From Toxonevra muliebris (taxonomy: Eukaryota; Arthropoda; Insecta; Diptera; Pallopteridae): a stretch of DNA of 64,000 nucleotides. The DNA is taken from contig OY829326.1 in the NCBI GenBank assembly GCA_963691655.1, forward strand, positions 117,835,388-117,899,387, read 5' to 3'. The position numbers and the translations under genes are program-made. Shown here piece by piece: positions 11,600 through 23,444 of this stretch. Each line of letters starts with the position of its first letter. The first letter of the stretch is position 1. The notes below the pieces were generated by a model that saw only the letters and a list, made by a program, of their open reading frames with translations, was not told the origin of the DNA and ran no database searches.

Positions 11600-13576
11600 A
11601 ACTTTGTTGGGAATTAGCAATATTGAAAGAAGCTCAAATGGGAAAATAAAGTGGTACCGATACCTATAGGAATAGTGAAAATAAAGTTTGAAGCAGAAAA
11701 CAAAAAAAACAACAGATTTTTGCAAAAATCAGCTATACGATAGTCTGAAGTTTTTTTGATAAGAAAATACTACGTATATGATTGACTAAGCGCCATCGAC
11801 AAGTTATGTGTTTTGGTCTTTCTATTTTCTGATCCAAATCTTTCCAGTGTTTAATTTTCATTCCTAGGACAAACAGATTTTGGTCTTACAAATTTCGGTA
11901 ACTTTCGTTTTATTCGACCTGATGTGGTGTGTGGAAAAGTAGTGGGTTCTGTGTTACCAGTTTCCTTCTTGCAGCAAATTACGATTGCTTTATATTACGT
12001 CAAAACTTTTTCAACGAGTATTTATATTCCCGATAAGTTGCACCTAAACTTAGACTAAACATTGATACATGCTTTTACTTAAATTTTAACTAACTTGAGA
12101 GCTTACCATGGTGCAAAGATGGCGTGATGCCGACCCATTGAAGTTTTTATGTTCTGTAAATTATTCACACTAAGTACAATTTATATTTTTCCGAGTGTAT
12201 TAAGTATGGAGTAGATACGTTGGAAAATTAACGTATACACTTTTTTCCTATTTTGGTTTTTGTTGTTGCTTCAATTTTTATATACAATTTTCAACAAATC
12301 GTAACTAATGTACGCATGTTTTTTTATTTTTGTTTTATTTCATATAGTGTGATTTGATATGACAGGGACAGAATTTGTTGTTTTTGTTTATTATTGCAAT
12401 TGTCTACCGCTGTGGTTTTTGTTTATTCACGTTTCACTTGAGTTTCAGATTCACTTTCAATTTTGTCATCGACATATTATTCAAATTAGTTATAAACAAA
12501 TAATATTATTAACATTAAAAATGTTGGCGGAGAAAATACAAAATGTTTGTATGTATTCAATATATGCACATAGCATATAACAGTTACAACAATAAAATAT
12601 TTGTAGATACCTACATATAGTAGGTATTTCTTTTTTCTACAGAAAATTTTTTGATAGATCTTATAATAAAATTTTATTAAGTCTTTTTAGTTAAAACGAC
12701 TAAAAACGAATGAATCGAAACGAAATGCTAAGTGAACAGCTACATTCAACATTCATTTTGCAATGGTAGTAGTATTCAACAGCAGTTTTGCTGTTTTACA
12801 ACGACAGCTGCAACAACAATAATTAACAACAACAGTGAGTGAATGAAAATCGGAAAAGCAGCAACGACGAAGAGAGGAAAAAACCGAACAACCGACCGGC
12901 CTTTCTTGGAATTGTAGAAAATTGGAAATGTGGCATAAAAGAAAATGTAGAAAAATGTTTTGGAATCTGTTATGTGGTATTATTGCTTTTCGTTTTTGTT
13001 GTTGCTGCAGGGAAGTGACATGTCTGGCACATATGATAGTTGTTGTAATTGAATGCATGAGTCTGCTGCGGTTCCATCTACCTTCATACATGTATATGAA
13101 AATATGTATGTGTGTGTGTATGTATCTGTATAGATAACAAGTAGTGAAAAATGCACTTTTACCATTTAACGGTGATTTATTAATTGATTTTCATATAAAA
13201 TTAAACTACTTGAATTTAATTTTTAAAAGTTTTTGAAATTTATTAACATCAACAATCTAACAAGCATGCATTAATATTTAGATTGACGGAAAATTGATAA
13301 ACACGATAGTTGAATGAACTTATTGGAAAAATTGCCTAGCTATTCAGAAGAAATACCGTAATGCCTTAAGGTGGTGTCGTACTTTTATGGCACAACAGCC
13401 CATTGGGGGTCAAGGCCGAGCATTTCGTATTCATTCATATTGCCCGAGTTCTATTTTTACACCAATGGTAGGGGCCTACATTTGTATAGTGAATCTGAAC
13501 GGCGAAGTGAAAAGTTTTTCTTAGGTTACTTTCACTCTTGGACGCTTGCTATACTTAGTCAGAAAGTAGTGCTGCA
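11600..13576. other. Spacer; possible non-coding 5' exon near 12770-12830
   Basis: No coding exon recognised. The stretch around 12780-12905 (CAGCTGCAACAACAATAATT and following CAAC runs, then CAGTGAGTG at about 12831) has the CAA-rich texture of fly 5' UTRs and could end at a GTGAGT donor. This is a guess; no downstream partner exon can be proven from sequence. Confidence 0.25.
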
Positions 13577-14972
13577 CAGTGGTCCGACAGCGAAAAAACA
13601 AAATCATTTATTGAAAGGAGGAATTATCAAATTTCCAAGCCCCTCCAAGCTGATAAGTACTCCAGGATGACTATTTATATGTTGCTAAACATGTGTCGTA
13701 TGAACTATTTTGCGAAACCGGAAATATTTCCAAAAAAAAGTAGGAAGGAAATTTTTTTAAAAAAAAAGTTGTGAATAATCTTCGAAGTTGTAACAAGTAA
13801 TACTGCAGTTGATCCCTAAAAATTTGGAAATGGAGATAGTGTTGTATAAGAAGTGGGGTGTGGTAGTTTACCGATGAAAATTTGTTGTTTCATGTATTTG
13901 TATGGGAAGGTAGACATGGCTGTTGACCGATTTTGCCTACTTTTGGGCCAGAGTGAGCTATCAAAATTTTTTATCACGATATCTTAACTGCAACCAACGC
14001 TGGGCGGTTTCGATTACTTTTGTTATCTAATACACATGAAGCACCATTACTTGTAATCGTACTCAAACATTTTTGAGTACGATTACTGTAATCGTACTTA
14101 ATTTTTTTTTTTGAGTACCATTACATTAATCGTACTTAAAATTTTTTGAGTACGATTACTTTTTCGTATTTTGAGTACAATTACTCATATGCATGTAATA
14201 CATATTTAAACAAAAATAAATTTATAAGTTGTTCTTGAAACAAATGTCACTGGGCTGAAGTGCCAATAACAACTCAAACTAAAATCAATTGAATTATTCA
14301 TAAAAAAATCATCCATTTTTCGAAGTTATAAATCAATTCTCGTTCATTCATTCATTACTGGCGCTAATCTTCACAGAGTTAATAGCATTAAAAATATCAA
14401 CTGCAACGTGGTCAGCATAAACAGACATTTTTTAATAGTTAATTTTGTGAACTTCAGAATTGTGGTATTCTGAATTTTCAATTTCATTAAAAAAAAATAA
14501 TTATTTATGAATGATGTCGTCTACTGATGAGCTGGACTGGTCTTCAGATGATCAACGCAAGTATCAAGCATCAAATGGTACTGATATATTAATATTTTCA
14601 AACATTTTATGAACAAATTTCAAATATTTAATACAAATTATTTTGTAATCAAAACAAAACGAGTATTGTAATCGTACTCAAAAAATTTTTAGTACGATTC
14701 CTTCATGTACTTGTACTCAAAATTTCTTTGAGTACGATTACAGTAATCGTACTCAAAAAGTAATCGTACTTCTACACGCCCAGCTCTGACTGCAACTGAT
14801 TTTAGAAATATTTAAATTTTTCTGTTGTAAAGGGTGTGGGCGTGGCAGTGAACCGATCATGCCCATTTTCATAATTTTTTTCCACCACCTAAGAGTGCCT
14901 TATGCCAAAAATCGTTGTGTTTAGATGATTCTTCACATATTTTCCCGCAGTTTGTATGAAACCGGACCACTG
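13577..14972. mobile_element. Possible outer element with CAGTGGTCCG inverted ends
   Basis: CAGTGGTCCG at 13577 is perfectly inverted as CGGACCACTG ending at 14972. CAG-type ends suggest hAT, but I find no matching 8-bp flanks (GTGCTGCA against CCACACAG), so the boundaries are tentative. The better supported hAT at 13995-14788 lies inside and would be a nested insertion. Confidence 0.45.
13995..14788. mobile_element. Non-autonomous hAT element with subterminal repeat arrays and perfect 8-bp TSD
   Basis: The ends are CAACGCTGGGCG and (inverted) CAGAGCTGGGCG. Both are flanked by ACTGCAAC (13987-13994 and 14789-14796), a perfect 8-bp hAT duplication. Just inside each end (14050-14180 and 14665-14770) lie many copies of GTAATCGTACTCAAA in both orientations, typical of transposase-binding subterminal repeats. 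A short frame at 14511-14577 reads MMSSTDELDWSSDDQRKYQ and ends at a GT, possibly the first exon of a lost transposase or BED-type protein. The rest of the enzyme is missing. Confidence 0.9.
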
Positions 14973-17146
14973 CCACACAGAGGAGCAGAAAAATTTGTAG
15001 TTTCTATTCCAAATTTTTTGATCGTGCCGAAAATCAAACACAAGCACGCCCGCGTAGCCGTGCAGAACATATCGCTTACGGCACGGCTAATGTTTTGAAG
15101 TTAAAAAAAAGCAGGTACAATACCAAACATCGCTGGGGCTTAATAAGTGGGGCCAGGGAGCGTATAGGAGAGGTGATTAGTGAACTTTCATTGAAGCATC
15201 CAACTAAGTAAGTAAACAGGGTATACAAATTAAGCTTTCCACCTATCTTCTAATTTGGATGATGCAGAATTTGAACCTTGTATTCCCCAGTAGAATCTTT
15301 GTTTGCTTCAGCCTGGAGATTACTTTTGTATTGTACAGATTATATTATTTTTATCGGCGAGAATATAGCGGTTTTTTAAAACTGATTGTTGCAGGGTAAC
15401 TATCCCGCAGAATTGTTATTTCCAGCTTGTGATATTTTCTGTCCAAGAAAAATTGAGTTCAACTCCAAAATTAGTATATCTTGGAAACAGGTTCTCTGAA
15501 TTTTAGACATGTGACCCCACAACTCTACGCCTGCTCTCTTAATAATCGTTAAATTTAACCAATTTTGGCCTGGCTGATCGATTTAATCGTCAAAAATACA
15601 TTTATAACTTTTTTCTAAAAGTAATTACTGTTTAACAATTCTATACATACTGACTTTAAAATAGCATTTAGATAATTTAAAAATATTGTATTTCACCTGA
15701 CTTTAAGGCCAGGTAAATAGACATACTTTTGTGGAAGGTGGTTTTGAGAATCAACAAAAAATAGTAAAATTAATAATTTTGGATTTGAAATGAGAAATTC
15801 ACCTAGATAGAATAACAAACTTGATATAGAAATTATAACTTCACAGCTCCTTTAATATTTTTAAGAGGCTACAGCTGACCAAACTTTTGAAAAAACATCT
15901 AGAGAAATAGGCACAATTCAACAAAAATGTGTATTTTCCACATTTCGCTGTCTTTAACTTATAAGTATTTCTAAAATACAGTAATGAATACATTTGATGA
16001 CAGGGAATACTTATTGCTCATGATGTGGCGTAGAAATATTTTTATTTTTTTTTACACCTGGTCACCTTATTTTCTAAGGATAAGCCAAAAACTACTACAA
16101 TAACTAAAATTCAGAAACAAATTTCTTTTATTTGTTTAGGTACTAAAATTTCTTATTGAAGACATATGGAAATTGAGTTTTGAAAATTTTCAAAATTGGC
16201 TGCCATGATCCAAATAGTACCGGGCTGCATTCACAAAAAATTCGATGTAGCGAATGCGACCATTCGTTACATTACTAGTTTGAACTAACTAAACGCCGAT
16301 GATATGTAATAACTCGGATTCATTGGTCTAGTTTCTGTTGCCAGCTTTTTTTTGCTTTGATAGTTACAAATTCTTTGAGCAAAGACAAACGAAAAAAAAT
16401 TAAAATTTCGGCAATAAAAGTTTATTGAGTTTTTTAATTCAATGATAATTTCTAAAGCTCTAGTCAATTCGTTCTAAGTCGTCATTAAGTCTTCATATTA
16501 AAACTGGATTAGTCACATAATTAAAACTTTCATATAAAATAGTTTAATATTTAATTTTAGTTTGAAGTTTTTCTGTTTCAGACTTCCCTTCAGTTGCACT
16601 TGTGTGACCTTTTCAAATAAGTTTCTGAATTCTTGTAGCAATAGTGAAACAGAACATTTTTCTCACCCAATGCTGATGACGACGACGATGATGACAAACT
16701 TTGTATGGTAATGAGAATGACCTAAATTTCTATTACCGCATGCATTTTGAGAAATGCGACAAATTCAATTTCAATTGTGAAATTATGAAAAAAACAAAAA
16801 AAAAAAGACGGAAAGAAAAATTGAAAAATATTGCAGTGCCGCAAGAAGCTGTAATGTATCTAACTAAATAGAGAAGGACAAAATGATTGAGAAATTTACA
16901 GTTAGTAACAGTAATTTACTATTCGATCGAAACAGCGAAACTAACTATAAAAAATACGTAATTTTGATTTTATTTTTTTTATAACAAATCAATGAGAATA
17001 ACACATTTATTGAGACAGATTTATGCAAGGGCAATTTGAAATATGTAAACAATCAAACCAAATGCGAGAAAAATGTAAAGGAATATATTTTCACTTAATT
17101 ATTATAAAAAGTATAACTTTTATATTACAATTAAAATTATATATGT
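14973..17146. other. Non-coding spacer
   Basis: AT-rich, no exon recognised. A purine-rich/CGACGATGATGA patch near 16678-16700 and several A tracts are simple sequence. Confidence 0.4.
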
Positions 17147-17486
17147 AGGGGAAAGGCATGCAGGTTGAGACGGGTTTTGTTTTTATGTCCAAAATTTTTC
17201 ACTAAAAAAAATATCACAGAAAGCAATATACCGTTGCAAATGTCTTGGGCTATACTTTTGGGGCAAAAAATAGTTGCATTGCTTGAAAAATTAAAATGTT
17301 ATGTTCCGAACATATGTTTTTTGCCCAAAAAAAAATTATTGGCATGCAGGTTGAGAGACATAGAAATTGAGAAAATATTGGAACAAAAAAAATTATGACG
17401 ATGAATTTCAAAGACTTTGAATCAAAGTATTATTGTTTATTTATTTATCATAAAGGCCTCAGCCATGAAGAAGATAAGAAATTTTA

Positions 17487-17696
17487 TTAATTTTCGTCAG
17501 AAAGATCGGCATCAGAGTCGCAATTTCGGCACGTGAAATAACTTCGTGTTATGGCACACCTTAAATGAAATGGTTGTTGACAATTGTTGCATTCCACAGA
17601 ACTTGTGCTAGTTAATTTGGCTAGTAAATTCTTCATACATATCATACAGAAATCAACATCTTCATTTGAAGACGACGCACACTGGGCCCGCTCCAT
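17487..17696 (-). CDS. Small PHD-type zinc finger ORF, likely C-terminal exon of a transposase
   Basis: A 69-residue frame beginning MERAQCASSSNEDVDF and ending DSDADLSDEN. The cysteines and histidine follow C-x2-C-x15-C-x2-C-x4-H-x2-C-x8-C-x2-C, the C4HC3 pattern of a PHD finger (CMIC, CNNC, PFHLRC, CRNC). PHD fingers bind histone tails or act as protein contacts. The acidic tail and position close to one TIR fit the C-terminal end of a transposase. The frame may open at a splice acceptor and not at this ATG. It is intact over the finger while the rest of the element is decayed. I cannot name the family. Confidence 0.55.
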   Translation of the reverse strand: MERAQCASSSNEDVDFCMICMKNLLAKLTSTSSVECNNCQQPFHLRCAITRSYFTCRNCDSDADLSDEN

Positions 17697-18639
17697 ATAA
17701 GTGAGTGCTCAAAAGTCGATTTTCAAAAAATTGGTTTAAAAAAAAATTATATTATATTCACTAATAATTGGTGCATCGATTTTTTTTTCGCGCGAAAAAT
17801 CAAGTTTTATTTGCAAAAATTCGAATTTTTCTAAAATTTTTTTAAATTAAATTTGTTACATTAAGTTTTTTTTTGAACGGGCAAAGTGATTGGGGATGAA
17901 TTAATACCACAATAATATACAAACATTCGGTAATTAGAATCTGAAGATAAAAGCCCAATCAATTTGCCCGTTCGAAAATAAAATGGTTTTAGAAAAATTG
18001 TCTCCATTTTTTTAAAAGAAAATTTTTGATTTTGTTTAAGAATAAATTAAAAGTGTATAGGTTTTTCCAGTTTTTATAAAAAAGAAAGCTTTTTAAGTTA
18101 ACCGTAAAGATTTAGAAGACATTTTCAATCGATTTTTAGTTTTCTCCGTTTTTCTAATAAGCTGCATGTGCACCTTGCCGCTTGACTACAATACAAGACC
18201 CATTTTTTAGATATCTTGGAAGTGGAGCTAGGTTTAAGCACATCTGATATAGAACTAGAAGCTAATTAGCAATTAGGAGCTGAAATAGTACAATTATTAT
18301 AATTTTTTTTCATCTCTTACATCTTATATATTTGAATTTTTTCTGATTAGTTTTTTTAATTATCTATTATTTCATATTTAATTTTTAGTTTGTATTAAAG
18401 CAATTAGCTAATTTTGCTTAAATTTGATTATACAATATAATTTCGAAAAAAATTACACTGTGGCTATTACCAAAATAAAACTAAACAAAATTGTATTATT
18501 CAATTAAACTTTTTTATTTTGAGAAAAAAAAAATCCTTGACCAATTAGTGACCAATGTTTCATGTAGTACAAAGGTTCGACTACGGAAGCTTCCTTTAAA
18601 TTGCGCAGAAAGTTTTAAAATACAAATTTTTTTATACTG

Positions 18640-18845
18640 ATGTTACCTTGGTCACCAATGAGTTAAATAATAGTCACCAATGGGTTAAATCATTTAAAAT
18701 TTACTTTAAAAATTATATTTAAATGAGTTTGGTGTAAAATTATGATATGTTTATGTTACTTTGTTCACCAATGGGTTAAATCGTGGTCAGCAATGGGTTA
18801 AATCATCTAAAATTTACTTAAAAAGTATAGCTAAAATGAGTTTGA
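18640..18845. repeat. Two-copy tandem repeat, 112-bp unit
   Basis: TGTTAC followed by CACCAATGGGTTAAAT motifs, then AAAATTTACTT and ATGAGTTTG, occurs at 18641 and again at 18753. Within each unit the CA(C/G)CAATGGGTTAAAT motif itself appears twice. Lies inside the TIR element at 17147-19392. Confidence 0.85.
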
Positions 18846-19392
18846 TCGAAAAAAAAATAATTTTAGAATTTTGCGCGGCCCAGTGTGCGACGTCTTCTTT
18901 TTTTCGACTGCCCGTGTTTGCTTATTATAAAAGTTCAATAGCAATGCCGAACATAAAACAAGCATTCAAATGAGGTCTCTGACGTTTTCCCTCCAAAACA
19001 TATAACGCCACATAGTGTTTCAACCTGCAAGCATCGCCGATATTTTGAAATTATGTAATATTATTTTCCCCATGCAAGATATGTTCAAAATTCCTTCGGA
19101 ACATTAAAATAGAGCAAAAACTGTGGTACGAATGTTATATTAACCTTTTTGTACGGCTTCAATAACTAAACTTTTTTTACGTTCAGAAAATTCTCAAATT
19201 AGCTTTTTTCACAAAAATTGTTTGGATATTCTGTTTGAAACATAAGGAATGGCAACAAGTAGGTCTCTCAGTAAAGAAAAATTTACTACTGATGTTACCA
19301 AATATCAACGTGACAGCAGAAACATTCGTACCGTTAGTGGGGAAAAAAATACAAATATTGGACTGTCTCAACCTGCATGCCTTTCCTCTATA

Positions 19393-20321
19393 TATTGTTG
19401 AAAGTAATTCAACCGAAAGACTATCGTTCCTTTATACTATAATAATAAAAATATACATATATATGTTATAAATATACATATAATTTTTTTTCTAAAAAAA
19501 AACCTGTTGCAAATTAAATATTAATTAATTTCTGTTAAATATCGCAATCTTAACTTTATGGTTAATAAATATACACATGTGTATATGAATTTAAACCATA
19601 TGATCAAAATTTATAATTTACTTAAGATAAAAAAAATCTAGAAAAAAAAATATCGGAAGTAAATAAAACAAAAGCTGTTTGATCAATCAGCATTTATATT
19701 ATAAAACTACCATTTGGAAATAAATAATTTATTTTAAAATGAAACACCTGAAATAAATGTTAAATAATAATAAAAACTAAAAGAATCTCAAAGCGTTTTT
19801 AGCATATTTTAGTTTGTTAAAAGAACAACAATAAAATGAAAAATTATTATTATGATGCAGAGGTATATATTTAGTGGATCTGGAGGTGGTTCAACTCGCA
19901 CTAGTTTATTTTAAAAGTCGCTAAAGCGATGTTTGACTACTACGTGACAGATCCTAGGCTCAATTCCCAGATCAGACAAAAATTAAGCAGACACAGTTCT
20001 AGTCCAATTTTTTTAAAGTCGATTTAAAATTGGATGCAAGCTCCTAGGATGGTGTAGTTATACCGATGATTAGAAATCAGTGCGCAAAATAGTCCGCCGG
20101 ACCTCAAAGTGTGGTTGTCTTATTTAGAAATGTTTCCATCTACTTAATTTTGGTACTGCAATTAGCAATGGAATTACATGCTAATAAATAAAATAGTTTG
20201 AGTACGCATTAGACTGGATTGCTGAAAGCATCGGTAGCAACAGTTGAATGTTTTTGAATAACATATTATTAGTGGTTCTGATAACAAAAAAGTTTTTGTG
20301 ATATGCTATGCACTTGTAGAA
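19393..20321. other. Non-coding spacer
   Basis: AT-rich sequence with no exon. Around 19918-19995 a stretch ending CTCAATTCCCAGATC resembles a worn tRNA T-arm, but it is too diverged to call. Confidence 0.35.
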
Positions 20322-20735
20322 AATCTATACATTTATTAGTGTAACTACATTTTTATTCCAGAAGATCCAGAAGTGCTACACTATCATATTATGTATGATA
20401 TATATGATAGAGCTTGACCAGTAGGTTAGCCAAAAATTATCAGATTTAAAATCGGTTTAGCCGATTCCAAAATATTGGCGTCGGAAGTTTTTTAAAATTT
20501 AAAATTCATCGTTGTAAAAATCATTGATTAAGCGGGAATAAATAATAAATGAGAGAAGACATGAGTATCTCTCTTATGCATCTCTCAGCATTATGTAATG
20601 GATAATCTCCATACACATATAACAAAACAAACACCAACAAGTAGTTTGGTTCTCTTTTGATATTTGTTTTTCATAAAAAGATTTCTTGAAAAAAAAAAAA
20701 AAATAGCTCCAGTTACTGGGGCCTTCTCGACTAGT
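20322..20735. repeat. Dispersed ~410-bp repeat, copy 1
   Basis: Starts AATCTATACATTTATTAGTG and ends ACTGGGGCC followed by CGACTAGT. The same sequence in the same order and orientation, with small indels, occurs at 53427-53836. Shared landmarks include AAAATTATCAGATTTAAAAT, GCGTCGGAAGTTTTTT and AGTAGTTTGGTTCTC. No ORF; probably a non-autonomous element. Ends without clear inverted repeats. Confidence 0.85.
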
Positions 20736-21353
20736 ATATCATTAAGAAGCAAAATATAACAGTTGCTCTAACTCCGACACAAACATGTGTTTCAATTCCA
20801 GATACCGTTTTTTGCATTTTTTGTTGTTCTACGTCATAGATTATTTTATATTTTTTTTAGAACTTTTTTATTTTCTGATAGTTTTTAGTTCAAAATGGGT
20901 CGAGGTTACAAATGGAAGACCACAAAAAAAGAATGTGAACTCATTCACATAGAATGCTTTTATAGGACGCCTTTATTCAAGCAGGGGTAACCGGTTATTC
21001 CCTTTTGATATGGTCGCACATTTTTATACGATGTTTGAAATCAGGCAAGCTCTTCCGTTATTTTGACATTTTGTAGGCAAGCACAGTCATATAAAACAAC
21101 AATATATGTGTCAATGTACTAAAAGAAAAAAAGAAGAGAATGAATGTCAAAAGTAACACAAGAAAGACGGAATAAAGGAGTCGTGTAAAAGCAGTTATCG
21201 ACACTACAAAGAGAGTTCTCTGAGCACAAACCATAATTTCGAGAGAACATTACTAACTTTAGCTCAACACATATTGGATAAGGGATACACAGCTGATTTT
21301 GATAACGGGAAAATATTAGATAAAGAAAATAAACATAAAAGACGATATACATT
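20736..21353. other. Non-coding spacer
   Basis: Sequence between two repeats with no gene recognised; long open frames on either strand are low-complexity. Confidence 0.35.
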
Positions 21354-21441
21354 AAGTGAGGAACAGAATGTGAAGCTGAAGCGTGAAGTAACAATCTGTG
21401 AAAAGAAAAATGTATACATTTTCATTGTAGTCAAACACAAT
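21354..21441. repeat. Half copy of the AAGTGAGGAACAG inverted-repeat family
   Basis: AAGTGAGGAACAGAATGTGA onward matches, over nearly 90 bp, the right half of the element at 21825-22051 read in reverse complement, including the inner AATGTATACATTTTC-like segment and CAAACACAATG. A partner inverted fragment (ACTTCACGCTTCACATTCTT) lies at 21752-21771, so 21354-21780 may be an older, larger member of the family. Confidence 0.75.
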
Positions 21442-21824
21442 GTGAAGTTGTCGCTGTCGCTGAAGCTGAGTTTAAAGCGCAAAATTGAAACTTTTCAACT
21501 TTGACGCGCTTCAAGCCTAACAACTGATTGTCAAAATAAAAAAGTGGAAGAATATACTGAATTATTTATAGAACTTGTAAAATAATTGTTTACAATTTAA
21601 AGCATTTTGATTGCAAATATGTGGAGAAAAATATGATTCTGTGTGTTTTCAATTACAATAAACATGAGCTTCAGAGGTGCACATTATTTTCACATTTTTC
21701 TTTGTCACGCTTCATTGTTTGCTACACTACATTCTGTGCTTTAGCAGCGTACTTCACGCTTCACATTCTTTTCCAGGCTTTAATCTAAGAATTCGAGAGA
21801 AACTGACACTAAAAATGAACACTA

Positions 21825-22051
21825 AAGTGAGGAACAGAATGTGAATCTGAAGCGTGAAGTAACAATCTGTTAAAGGTAAAATGTATACATTTTCACTCAG
21901 CGACGTGTTTCTAACACACTTTAAAAGCAGCTGTTTTTTATTTTGCACCCAAGAAACGCACCCATTGTGTTTGATTGCAATGAAAATGTGTGCATTTTAC
22001 TTTTGACAGATTGTTACTTCACGCTTCAGCTTCACATTCTGTTCCTCACTT
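21825..22051. mobile_element. Short MITE, 227 bp, with ~46-bp terminal inverted repeats
   Basis: AAGTGAGGAACAGAATGTGA at the left is inverted at the right end (CACATTCTGTTCCTCACTT ends at 22051). The match continues through GAAGCGTGAAGTAACAATCTGT with single differences. The loop is short and non-coding. The related half copy at 21354 shows the family is locally repeated. Confidence 0.85.
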
Positions 22052-23039
22052 AAAGCTATAAACAGAATAGCGGCGTATCGACGAATTTACGCGGCGTAAA
22101 AAAGCTAAAATCCTCCGATAGTTCTTGAAAGGTACTGAAATGACAAATATGTCTAATCGGATCTTTAAATGGTTAATCGATTCAAAAGATATAGGTCAAA
22201 TTAAAAAAAAAAACAAATTTCAATTACTGCTGATTTTGTGGTCACGCAAACATAATGAAAAACGATGAAAAACATCTGATTTCCCTTTTTCTACGTAAAG
22301 CTGAAATTTTAACACAAAAAAAAAAACAAACCAACCCGGGAAAAAACGACCAAAAAATTATAAAGTTATAAGCGATTGAGTGAATAAATCCAAACCACAT
22401 TTTTTGAATATATAAATTTTTTCGACAATTTTTTCAGTTTGTTTGCTTCCAATACGACGTTTTGTTACGTCGCGTTACGACCAGGGGTCAAAATTGGTCA
22501 AAAATAACGTTACGTGATATGTGTACGGCCCCTTAAGGCAGTCGTTATATTGGGGAGAGCGTATTTACTCACTCTCACACCGAACACTATATGTCTGCGT
22601 TTACACACAAAGAGCATTTATACACAACGATTTAGATCGACTGATTTTGTTTTTCTATTACTTTTTTGTTATTCATTTTACATGAGTGGAACATAGATGC
22701 AAAACTTGTAAAAGGCAAACGTCAAAAATCGGTGTAAAAATAAATCGATCACTTTCCTCTCCACTCCCTCGCCAACAAATAGAAACTCGGTGAGAGAAAT
22801 CGGGTTGCAATCGGTGTGTGTAAAAGCAGACTCTGCTCGGTGTATTGTACATCGAGAACGCCGAGTTTTTAGGGTTGCAATGAGCTATTTCGACATTTCG
22901 GTGCATTTCGAAAAAAAAGCCTTTCTGCATTGAGCTGAATGTACCCACCTCGGCTGAGCACGAGAGAAAATACTTTGTGTTTAAAAACAATCGGATCAAT
23001 AGAGACGATGAAGAAGCATTAGCTTTGGATATTATTAAT
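22052..23039. other. Non-coding spacer with GAGAG/CTCAC motif block
   Basis: No host exon. The segment around 22555-22870 shares ACTCACTCTCACA..GAACAC and GTGTATTGTACA motifs with 11120-11170, probably two decayed copies of one element. Confidence 0.4.
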
Positions 23040-23425
23040 ATCAATGAAGTGGGCCGATTGACAGTTAGCTTATTTTTCATGTTACGCAGAGATGTTGGAT
23101 CGATTTGACGCCGATTTGAAGCAATAACGACCGAATTTGGTAAAGAAAAAAAGTTCTCTTCTACTAGAACAACGCACCGGCGCACAAGTTCGCAGCCGCT
23201 ATGGCAAAATTGCATAAATCAGGTGACGAATTGCTTTCTCATCCAGCATATTCTTCAGATTTAGCCCCCTGGGACTATTTTCTGTTTTCAAACATGAAGA
23301 AATAGCTCGGCGGTAGGAGATTTGGGTCAAATGAAGAGGTTACCGATGCAGCAACGATTTTTTTGCGGACTCGGCTTAACAAGAAAGAAACCTTTTTCAA
23401 GCCTTAGACAAACTAAAAAAGTTGT
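23040..23425 (+). pseudogene. Mariner transposase C-terminal fragment
   Basis: Plus-strand translation gives YAEMLDRFDADLKQ, a stop, RPNLVKKK, then NNAPAHKFAAAMAKLHKSGD, SHPAYSSDLAPWDYFLFSN and RRFGSNEEV. This is the second and third catalytic block of a mariner D,D34D transposase. The aspartate of the usual DNAPAH motif is Asn here and several stops interrupt it, so it is inactive. No inverted ends were found; the 5' half is missing. It differs from the mariner at 39315. Confidence 0.85.
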
Positions 23426-23444
23426 CGCTTTCTTGGCCCATAGT

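Larger units (their letters stand above)
17147..19392 (-). mobile_element. DNA transposon remnant with about 25-bp TIRs and a PHD-finger ORF
   Basis: AGGGGAAAGGCATGCAGGTT (then GAGAC) at 17147 is inverted at 19366-19390 as GTCTC then AACCTGCATGCCTTTCCTCT, one mismatch. A further copy of GGCATGCAGGTTGAGA lies just inside at 17341, in direct orientation to the left end. The body holds a PHD-finger reading frame on the minus strand (17487-17696), a 112-bp tandem duplication (18640-18845) and no recognisable DDE catalytic core. Superfamily not assigned: insect pogo/Tigger-like and piggyBac transposases are known to carry C-terminal Cys-rich fingers, so either would fit. Confidence 0.7.

Noticed and set aside
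12753..13165. Overlapping frames on both strands
   Set aside because: CAA/TTG repeats keep all frames open; more likely UTR or intron.
19905..19995. Possible tRNA (CTCAATTCCCAGATC T-arm like)
   Set aside because: Two mismatches in the B box and no pairing acceptor or anticodon stem.
22673..23215. 180-codon minus-strand frame
   Set aside because: Overlaps the mariner fragment in antisense and shows no known motif.
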